From Burkholderiaceae bacterium (GTDB taxonomy: Bacteria > Pseudomonadota > Gammaproteobacteria > Burkholderiales > Burkholderiaceae_E): a DNA stretch of 64,000 nt. This document shows positions 56,971-64,000 of this stretch, one piece after another. The position numbers and the translations under genes were made by a program. Each line of letters begins with the position of its first letter. Position 1 is the stretch's first letter. The notes beneath the pieces were generated by a model. It made no database searches. It saw nothing but the letters and a program-made list of their open reading frames with translations, and was not told the DNA's origin. The stretch spans positions 34,827 through 98,826 of the forward strand of contig JAHBZV010000006.1 in assembly GCA_019635275.1 (NCBI GenBank), given 5' to 3'.

Positions 56971-57066
56971 GACCTTTTGTACTCCCTTGCCTTCTGGCAA
57001 GGATTGGATGAACCAGCCTGCTGCTGGGTCGAGCGCCGACGAAAGGCAGAATGAGCGGCGTCAATG

Positions 57067-57094
57067 GGTCGCGTTGCATTTTTGCAACGCGACC
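57067..57094. terminator. Perfect 12-bp hairpin between the acyltransferase and the GGDEF-EAL gene
   Basis: GGTCGCGTTGCA (57067-57078) and TGCAACGCGACC (57083-57094) form a perfect stem with a TTTT loop. It lies 46 bases past the acyltransferase stop (on its strand) and 97 bases ahead of the GGDEF-EAL start. On the minus strand no T-run follows it (CATTGAC), while on the plus strand TTTCTC follows. It may end or stabilise the acyltransferase mRNA. Confidence 0.5.
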
Positions 57095-57140
57095 TTTCTC
57101 AAGGCAGGCTCCGCATGCGCCCGTGCGACTTCTTCATCCC

Positions 57141-57944
57141 CTAGATCACGGGCACATCAAACGTCACGCCGAACGCGCGATTGGCCGATGTGCCTTTTCG
57201 CCGCGTCGAGCGGCTATTTGCCCAAGCACCGCTCACGGAGTCGAAGATTCGAATGTCTTCGTGGATCTGATTGCACATGAAGTCGTAAAGCGGGTGATCC
57301 GTCTCACGCCATCGCTGTTCAGCCGTTCGTACATTGAACGCGAGGAGTCGCGCGGGGATGCCCATTGATGAGGGAAGTGTCACCATGCCGCCATTGGGAA
57401 AGACTTCCTCGAACTGCAGGTTGATGTAATCGCGATCACGGGGAGGGATGCCAGTAACCATGATCCACTCAATCTGAGTCGCGAGGCAGTACCTATACAA
57501 AGCCTTGAATAGCGCAAGTTTCACTTGAACGCCGAGTCTCCCGCCGACCACGCCCAGCCGCGAGACGTGCGCGATGCTTTTGCCTTGGTACTTCTGTGGC
57601 AACAGCAATTCCCGCTCGAATTCTGTCTGGCCGTGGATGTTCGAGTGGATTCGCAACGTGCCAACTGGTGCGAGGGTTTCCTTTGATTCGGCGAGAAGGA
57701 TGATGCTATCGCGATCACCGTCCTCCGACTCGGCACTTCGGAGCGTGCGAGCCAGCGAAGGAAGCCGCTTCGCATAGGCGGTTGTGCGCACGTTGACCGC
57801 CCGGGCCAGCTGGTCATTGGTCCGAACAAGCCGGATCGTGAAAGGGAGTAACACGGGGCGGGGGCGCTGATTAACGGGCCGAATCGAGATCTCGCTGAAC
57901 GATTCCGACGCGTCTTGGACGTCTGTAATGGGTGTTCTTCGCAT
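57141..57944 (-). CDS. FeeM/LuxI-like acyltransferase (N-acyl amino acid synthase fold)
   Basis: A 267-residue protein of the GNAT-like FeeM/PEP-CTERM-associated acyltransferase group. The recognisable run is IRLVRTNDQLARAVNVRTTAYAKRLP at about residues 37-62, then VGTLRIHSN, ESKETLAPVG upstream, a VSRLGVVGG...VKLALFKALYRYC stretch, DYINLQFEEVFP, and RWRETDHPLYDFM near the C-terminus. The family joins a fatty acyl group (from acyl-ACP) to an amino acid or similar acceptor, and is related in fold to LuxI autoinducer synthases. Product unknown. The gene lies in low-GC DNA between two signalling proteins and is divergent from the hybrid kinase. Confidence 0.78.
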   Translation of the reverse strand: MRRTPITDVQDASESFSEISIRPVNQRPRPVLLPFTIRLVRTNDQLARAVNVRTTAYAKRLPSLARTLRSAESEDGDRDSIILLAESKETLAPVGTLRIHSNIHGQTEFERELLLPQKYQGKSIAHVSRLGVVGGRLGVQVKLALFKALYRYCLATQIEWIMVTGIPPRDRDYINLQFEEVFPNGGMVTLPSSMGIPARLLAFNVRTAEQRWRETDHPLYDFMCNQIHEDIRIFDSVSGAWANSRSTRRKGTSANRAFGVTFDVPVI

Positions 57945-58249
57945 TGAGCAACCTTAGCCGTTCGGCCTATAGACAACTGCCCGCTCTCTCAAGTCTGATT
58001 CTGATGGCTGAGGGGGGGCGAGTAAAGCTTAGCGGCAGGCGGGAATGCTCTCTGTGCGCCTCGCTTGGCAAGCACGTGCCCGTCATGAGTCAGGTTAGAG
58101 ACAGACCCTCAGGCTAGGTTGCCGGAACTATATTGCAGGCGCTCTGCGGGGGCTGAGGCGAATGGGTGCGGCGCAATGCCTGGCTGCAGAGATTAGCGTG
58201 AGGCGAAGTCATGGCGCGACGTCGGCGCATCGTTCAGAAAGGATGACGA
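57945..58249. other. Intergenic region of 305 bases between divergent genes
   Basis: It separates the acyltransferase (minus) from the hybrid kinase (plus). On the minus strand TTGAGA (57992-57987) and TATAGG (57971-57966) are 15 bases apart, a weak promoter for the acyltransferase. An AAAGGA ribosome-binding site (58236-58241) precedes the kinase start. I see no further coding sequence, and no strong plus-strand promoter. Confidence 0.4.
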
Positions 58250-60205
58250 TTGATCGGACTCCCGAAACGGTTCGACGCGACCGATGTCGAGCATGAGTTT
58301 CTTGCACAGTATCGGGCGTCGGGCCTGCGATTCGTGCGCTTGGCCCTGTTGCTTGGCGCCGGCCTGGCCGTGGTCTTCTTTGTCCTTGTGCTCTCGGTCA
58401 AGGACGACGAGTTCCCGACGAACCCGCGCCAAGCGCTCAGGTTGGGGCTCTTTCTCATGATGACTTGTACGGCGATCTTGGTCGCATGGCGACCGGGTTG
58501 GGTCGTCAATCATTATGAGTTAGTCGTGGGAGGTGTCGTCTTAGCGTCATGTTTGGCGATTGGCGCCATGAGTCTTCTGCCCGCGGACGCCGAAGAACCA
58601 AGATCAGGCAGGTGGACTGTGGCAATGAGCCTCACCTGTTGGCTTGCGTATGGATTCACCCGCCTGCCAGCGCGAGTCGCCGCTGCCGCGTGCATCTTGG
58701 GCTCGACAGCCATTCTTATAAGCGCTCAAGTTTACAGTGACGACTATGTCCGCGCCTTGTTCGTCTACTTGCTGATGGCGAACCTCATCGGCTGGATCAT
58801 GTCCGTCGAGATCGAGCGGCGCGAGAGGGCACTCTTCTGGAGCTCGAGGCAACTTGCCGCGGCGACGCGGGCGCTCGAGGAGATGGCCCGCAATGCCGCG
58901 GACGCTGATTCGGCCAAGACGCGGGTGTTGGCTGCGGTCAGCCACGATCTCCGCCAGCCGCTGGCGAGTCTCGCGCTCTACGCACAATTGTTGCGTGCGC
59001 GCAACGACGTCCTCGGGCCGGCCGGCCTCTCCGGCACGGTCGACCGGCTCGACGCGTGCGTGTCCGCGCTCAGTGGAAACCTCGATCGGCTGTCCGAACT
59101 CGGCGGCTTGCGCGATCGCGGCGCGCCTGTTTCCGTGACGACGATCGACCTCGGCGGCGTGCTCGACCGCCTCGAGAGCGTGTACTCGGCCGAGGCCTCG
59201 CGGCGCGGAGCCCGGCTGGTCGTTCGTCGGCCGCGCCCGGGTCGGCAGTTCGCGGTGAGCAACGAGAACCGGCTCTGGGACGTGCTGTCCAACCTCACCG
59301 GCAATGCGCTGAAGTTCTCCTCTCCGGATCGTGGCGCGTGGGTGCTGATCCGCGTTCGTCGGTCCGGCACCGGCCTCGTGGTCGAGGTGCGTGACAACGG
59401 AATCGGAATTGCCGCGGCCGATCAGCGCCGGGTCTTCGACGAGTATTTCCAGGTGGCCAATCACGCCCGCAATCCCGAGCATGGTCATGGACTCGGCCTT
59501 TCGATCGTTCGCGAGGCCGTCTCGCGAATGCCGGGCCACTCGCTCGAGCTGCGATCGCGGCTCGGGCAAGGGACTCGATTCGCGCTGACGATGCCGGCAG
59601 CGGCCCCCGTCGGTACGTTCGGCACCCCCGGCGGCGAGGCATCGCCACTCGAGGCGTACGCGGGCGCCCCATCACGCGACGTCGAGGCCCGCGCGGCCGA
59701 GCAACGCTGCGAGATGCCGGTGGCCCGATACGCAGCTGGCGTCCCTCACGACCGTGAAGTCGAGGAGCAGCGGGCTCCCGAACGGGTCGGCGCCGCGCCG
59801 CTCGACGAGCCCCTGGCCGGCGCTTATGTCCTGTTCATCGAGGACGACGACTCGATGCGCGACGCGCTCGGCCAGGTGCTCCGGCAATGGGGCGTCCTGG
59901 TCGACGCCGTCTCGAGCGGCGAGGAGGCGCTCGAGACCGCGGCCCAGGCGGAACGCTCGTTCGACGCGATCGTGTCCGACTTCAGGCTGCCGGGTACCTG
60001 GGACGGACTGCGCCTGATCGACGAGCTCCGCCGCCTCGAAGGAAGGCGAACGCCGGCGATCCTGCTGTCGGGCGAGTTCCGCGTCGAGGCCCTGCGGGAC
60101 GGCGCGCCCGACGACGTTCACGTGATGGCCAAGCCGCCTCAGCTGGCTCGTCTGCGCGAGTTGTTGACCGTTTTTGCCGAGGGATCCGGCGCAGTCCGGG
60201 CCTGA
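58250..60205 (+). CDS. Hybrid sensor histidine kinase/response regulator
   Basis: A 651-residue membrane kinase. About six hydrophobic segments (residues about 25-185) form an N-terminal integral-membrane sensor. The H-box is [21 protein letters not shown] with phospho-acceptor His232; the ATPase domain has [10 protein letters not shown] (N box), DNGIGIA (G1) and [10 protein letters not shown] (G2). After an Ala/Glu-rich linker (about 460-520) a receiver domain has FIEDDDS, phospho-acceptor Asp577 in IVSDFRLPG and Lys in HVMAKPPQ. The SHDLRQPL motif places it in a kinase group common in betaproteobacteria. TTG 58250 is chosen for its AAAGGA site. The sensor half is lower in GC than the kinase half. 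Confidence 0.9.
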   Translation: MIGLPKRFDATDVEHEFLAQYRASGLRFVRLALLLGAGLAVVFFVLVLSVKDDEFPTNPRQALRLGLFLMMTCTAILVAWRPGWVVNHYELVVGGVVLASCLAIGAMSLLPADAEEPRSGRWTVAMSLTCWLAYGFTRLPARVAAAACILGSTAILISAQVYSDDYVRALFVYLLMANLIGWIMSVEIERRERALFWSSRQLAAATRALEEMARNAADADSAKTRVLAAVSHDLRQPLASLALYAQLLRARNDVLGPAGLSGTVDRLDACVSALSGNLDRLSELGGLRDRGAPVSVTTIDLGGVLDRLESVYSAEASRRGARLVVRRPRPGRQFAVSNENRLWDVLSNLTGNALKFSSPDRGAWVLIRVRRSGTGLVVEVRDNGIGIAAADQRRVFDEYFQVANHARNPEHGHGLGLSIVREAVSRMPGHSLELRSRLGQGTRFALTMPAAAPVGTFGTPGGEASPLEAYAGAPSRDVEARAAEQRCEMPVARYAAGVPHDREVEEQRAPERVGAAPLDEPLAGAYVLFIEDDDSMRDALGQVLRQWGVLVDAVSSGEEALETAAQAERSFDAIVSDFRLPGTWDGLRLIDELRRLEGRRTPAILLSGEFRVEALRDGAPDDVHVMAKPPQLARLRELLTVFAEGSGAVRA

Positions 60206-60227
60206 GGCGTCGCGCGCCGTCGCGCGC

Positions 60228-61433
<1,206 letters not shown>

Positions 61434-61507
61434 GGTGGGGCTCCCGGGGAGATTCAAGGCAATTCTATTATGCTGCGCGAAACCGAGGCACTTCGTGGAG
61501 CAGGACC

Positions 61508-62659
61508 ATGATCGAGCGCACGCTGTTTTCCGAAGACCACCGCATGTTCCGCGATGCGGTCAGGCGCTTCATGGAGCAGGAGGTCGTCCCGCACCACGAC
61601 CGCTGGGAGGAGCAGGGGTTCGTCGACCGCGAGGTCTGGCAGAAGGCGGGCGCGAACGGCCTGCTCTGCGCCACGATGCCGGAGGCCTATGGCGGGGCAG
61701 GGGCCGACAAACTGTATTCGATCGTGGTGATGGAGGAGACGGCGCGGGTGAACGCGACCGGCCTGGGGTTCGGCCTGCACTCCGAGATCGTGGCCCCGTA
61801 CATCCTTCACTACGGATCCGAGGAGCAGAAGCGGCGATTCCTGCCGAAGATGGCCAGCGGCGAGGCGATCGGGGCGATCGCGATGAGCGAGCCTGCGGCC
61901 GGGTCCGACCTCCAGGGCGTGAAGACCACCGCCACCCGCAACGGCGACGTCTACGTTCTCAACGGCTCGAAGACGTTCATCACCAACGGCTGGCACGCCG
62001 ACGTGGTGATCGTGGTCGCCAAGACGAATCCGAAGGCGGGCGCGAAGGGCACGAGCCTGCTCCTGGTCGAGCGGGGCATGAAGGGGTTCGAGAAGGGCAA
62101 GCGCCTGAAGAAGGTGGGCATGAAGGCGCAGGACACGTCGGAACTCTTCTTCGACAACGTCGAGGTGCCGGCGACGAACCTGCTGGGCAACGAGAACGAG
62201 GGCTTCGCCTACCTGATGCAGGAGCTGCCCTGGGAGCGCCTGCAGATCGCGATCGGCGCCGTCGAGAACGCGCAGGCGGCGATCGACTGGACCACTGACT
62301 ACGTGAAGGAACGCAAGGTGTTCGGCACGACGGTGTCGTCGTTCCAGAACACGCGCTTCAAGCTGGCCGAGCTCCAGACCGAGGTGCAGATCGCGCGCGT
62401 GTTCGTCGACAAGTGCATCGAGCTGCTGATGGCCGGCCAGCTGGACACCGCCACGGCGTCGATGGCGAAGTACTGGTGCTCGGACCTGCAGTGCAAGGTC
62501 ATCGACGAGTGCGTGCAACTGCACGGTGGCTACGGCTACATGTGGGAGTACCCGATCGCGCGCGCATTCGCCGACGCGCGGGTGCAGCGGATCTACGGCG
62601 GCACCAACGAGATCATGAAGGAAGTGATCACGCGCGCGATGGGCCTCGGCGCCCGCTGA
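61508..62659 (+). CDS. Acyl-CoA dehydrogenase
   Basis: A 383-residue FAD-dependent dehydrogenase for the first beta-oxidation step. [19 protein letters not shown] is the FAD/substrate motif at about residues 122-140. The C-terminal region has [36 protein letters not shown], with Glu as likely catalytic base in YGGTNEI. The chain-length preference is not readable. ATG 61508. Confidence 0.95.
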   Translation: MIERTLFSEDHRMFRDAVRRFMEQEVVPHHDRWEEQGFVDREVWQKAGANGLLCATMPEAYGGAGADKLYSIVVMEETARVNATGLGFGLHSEIVAPYILHYGSEEQKRRFLPKMASGEAIGAIAMSEPAAGSDLQGVKTTATRNGDVYVLNGSKTFITNGWHADVVIVVAKTNPKAGAKGTSLLLVERGMKGFEKGKRLKKVGMKAQDTSELFFDNVEVPATNLLGNENEGFAYLMQELPWERLQIAIGAVENAQAAIDWTTDYVKERKVFGTTVSSFQNTRFKLAELQTEVQIARVFVDKCIELLMAGQLDTATASMAKYWCSDLQCKVIDECVQLHGGYGYMWEYPIARAFADARVQRIYGGTNEIMKEVITRAMGLGAR

Positions 62660-62666
62660 AGACGAA

Positions 62667-62690
62667 GAGGGCCGCCCGAAGGCGGCCCTC
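62667..62690. terminator. GC-rich hairpin between the acyl-CoA dehydrogenase and the LivK-like gene
   Basis: GAGGGCCGCC (62667-62676) and GGCGGCCCTC (62681-62690) form a perfect 10-bp stem with loop CGAA, eight bases past the dehydrogenase stop and between convergent genes. Only TGTTCG follows, so it is a weak intrinsic terminator at best. Confidence 0.5.
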
Positions 62691-62749
62691 TGTTCGAACC
62701 GGGCCGCCCGAGGGCCGCCCAGTTCGGCGGGGCTGCGCGCCCCGGGCGT

Positions 62750-63913
62750 TCAGTCGCCCTTGAAGTAGTCCGAGACGACCTTCCAGCGGCCGTCCTGGAT
62801 CTGCGAGAGCCGCGACAGGTTGTTGCCCAGGCGCTTCTTCGGCCCGAAGGTCATCTCGGCGCTGCCGAAGATGTCGGTCGGGATGGTCATCGTGTCCATC
62901 GCCTTGATGAACGAGTCGGTGGTCAGGTTGGGGCCCGCCTTGGTGGCGGCGCGAATGAACGCGTCCACCGCCAGGTAGCCGTAGACCGAGAACACGGTCG
63001 GATCCTCGTTGAACTTGGTCTTGTACTTGTTCGCCCAGAAGCGGATCGGCTGCGAGCTCTCGTCGAGGTACGGTTGCTGCACCGTCATGGTCGCGTACAG
63101 GCCGTCCATGGCCTTGCCGCCAAGCTTGTGGATCAGGTCGGTGTACGACGCGCTCGAGCCGAGGAAGACCGGGTTGAAGCCGGTCTTGCGCGACTCGCCG
63201 ATGACGCCGATCGTTTCGCGGATGATGGTGCCCAGCACCACCATGTCGCACCCGGCGGACTTCATGCGGGCGACCTGCGAGGAGAAGTCGGTCGCGCCGC
63301 GCTTGTACGAAGTCTTCTCGGCGAGCTGCATGCCGATCGTCTTCAGCCCGGCTTCGGCGCCGCGCAGCACCTCGAGCCCGAACTCGTCGTCCTGGTAGAC
63401 CGAGCAGACCTTCTTCGCGCCCTTTTCCTTGGCCAGCTTCGGCGCCGCGTGGCGAATCTGGTCGTAGTAGGTGGCCGCGAACGAGTACTTCAGGCGGTGG
63501 AACGGCTCGTACATCTCGCGAGCGGCAGTGATCGGGAAGAAGTTGATGACGTTCTTCTCGAACTGGATCGGCATCGCAGCCATGTTCTGCGCCGTGCCGA
63601 TGTGCGCCACCATCGCGAAGATCTTGTCCTGGTTGACCAGCTTCTGGGCCGCCAGCACGGCGCGGCGCGGGTCGTAACCGGAGTCCTCGACGATCAGCCG
63701 GAGCTTGCGGCCATTGATGCCGCCCTGTTCGTTGACCTCGTCGACGCGCAGCATCATCCCGAGGCGATCCTGCTTGCCGAAGCCGGCGAGCGGGCCCGAA
63801 AGGTCCTGGATCGAGCCGATGACGATCTCGTCCTTCGTGACGCCCTGGCTCTGGGCGAACGCCAACGGTGCGCTCAGGGCGAGCGCCAGTGCAACAGCGG
63901 TGCGTTTCATCAT
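62750..63913 (-). CDS. Branched-chain amino acid-type ABC transporter substrate-binding protein
   Basis: A 387-residue periplasmic protein with a clear signal peptide (MMKRTAVALALALSAPLAFAQ). The mature part begins VTKDEIVIGSIQDLSGPLAGFGKQDRLGMMLRVDEVNEQGGINGRKLRLIVEDSGYDPRRAV, a LivK/HAAT pattern (core SIQDLSGPLAGFG). ATG 63913 is chosen because AAGGAG (63925-63920) lies six bases before it. The ligand may be amino acid, urea, amide or aromatic acid; near acyl-CoA genes a carboxylate is possible. It lies 44 bases downstream of a gene that runs past the window end. Confidence 0.9.
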   Translation of the reverse strand: MMKRTAVALALALSAPLAFAQSQGVTKDEIVIGSIQDLSGPLAGFGKQDRLGMMLRVDEVNEQGGINGRKLRLIVEDSGYDPRRAVLAAQKLVNQDKIFAMVAHIGTAQNMAAMPIQFEKNVINFFPITAAREMYEPFHRLKYSFAATYYDQIRHAAPKLAKEKGAKKVCSVYQDDEFGLEVLRGAEAGLKTIGMQLAEKTSYKRGATDFSSQVARMKSAGCDMVVLGTIIRETIGVIGESRKTGFNPVFLGSSASYTDLIHKLGGKAMDGLYATMTVQQPYLDESSQPIRFWANKYKTKFNEDPTVFSVYGYLAVDAFIRAATKAGPNLTTDSFIKAMDTMTIPTDIFGSAEMTFGPKKRLGNNLSRLSQIQDGRWKVVSDYFKGD

Positions 63914-63957
63914 TTGCATCTCCTTTCCACCAGACACGGATTCGGGTCCTGCGACCG

Positions 63958-64000
63958 TCAGCCTCCCTTGTACATCGAATCGATGAGCTCGGCGTATTTC
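63958..64000 (-). CDS. C-terminus of a gene extending beyond the window (possibly acyl-CoA ligase)
   Basis: Only 13 residues are visible, KYAELIDSMYKGG followed by TGA. Endings of this kind (KYAxLIDAxYxG) occur in AMP-dependent fatty acid-CoA ligases found inside LivK-type operons, but this short piece does not prove it. Same strand and 44 bases upstream of the LivK-like gene, so probably the same operon. Confidence 0.4.
   Translation of the reverse strand, partial: KYAELIDSMYKGG

Noticed and set aside
58193-58513. A 106-codon minus-strand frame opposite the kinase start
   Set aside because: No family features and no ribosome-binding site; it overlaps the kinase N-terminus antisense.

Overview
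The window is GC-rich DNA (roughly 65-70% in most stretches) that reads as a betaproteobacterial chromosome, probably Burkholderiales-like and facultatively autotrophic. Three things support this: a red-type (form IC) RuBisCO operon with CbbX and a divergent CbbR; betaproteobacterial small proteins such as a DUF3460 protein and the AKPNY-type basic protein; and a PEP-CTERM protein with a sigma-54-like promoter. Genes are densely packed, and many neighbours share ATGA, GTGA, TTGA or TGATG stop/start overlaps, so translational coupling is common. I saw no rRNA, tRNA, CRISPR array, insertion sequence or prophage.

Layout. 0-3 kb: end of an enoyl-CoA hydratase, a methyltransferase, an NAD-dependent epimerase-like protein and a UPF0114 membrane protein. 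3-9 kb: Calvin cycle operon cbbLSXFP (minus strand) with cbbR divergent; a 12-bp inverted repeat lies over the cbbR -10 box and start codon. 9-22.3 kb: mostly housekeeping genes (DinB-like, PEP-CTERM, arfB, aminotransferase, PIN, yaaA, OmpA-like, murB, scpA, BamE-like lipoprotein, SulP, metG, apbC).

22.7-42.4 kb is the most coherent accessory region, a 20-kb molybdenum/tungsten block. It holds a large bis-MGD oxidoreductase with an atypical N-terminal Cys motif, fdhD overlapping it, a decayed C-terminal fragment of selB, and modABC-modE with a good Mo-box. A second, divergent uptake locus follows: a ModE-like HTH fused to a binding-protein domain, a ModA-like binding protein, a second Tat-type binding protein, a FecCD permease and an ATPase. 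The block ends with a seven-gene coxSLM-DEG-xdhC operon whose CoxL carries the form II loop AYRGAGR, so carbon monoxide oxidation should not be assumed.

42.6-49 kb: dcd; leuA preceded by a leucine-rich leader ORF and overlapped by a periplasmic binding protein gene; then rpsO and pnp with clear terminators. 49-54 kb and 60.2-64 kb: fatty acid/acyl-CoA genes (a Nudix-metallo-beta-lactamase fusion, enoyl-CoA hydratase, a FadJ-like protein, thiolase, acyl-CoA dehydrogenase, a LivK-like binding protein). The FadJ-like protein carries a 63-residue insert with about 27 histidines, the most unusual protein feature here. 54-60.2 kb: a GGDEF-EAL sensor, a FeeM/LuxI-like acyltransferase and a hybrid histidine kinase. 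A visibly lower-GC tract covers the acyltransferase and the sensor halves of both flanking signalling proteins but not their catalytic halves.
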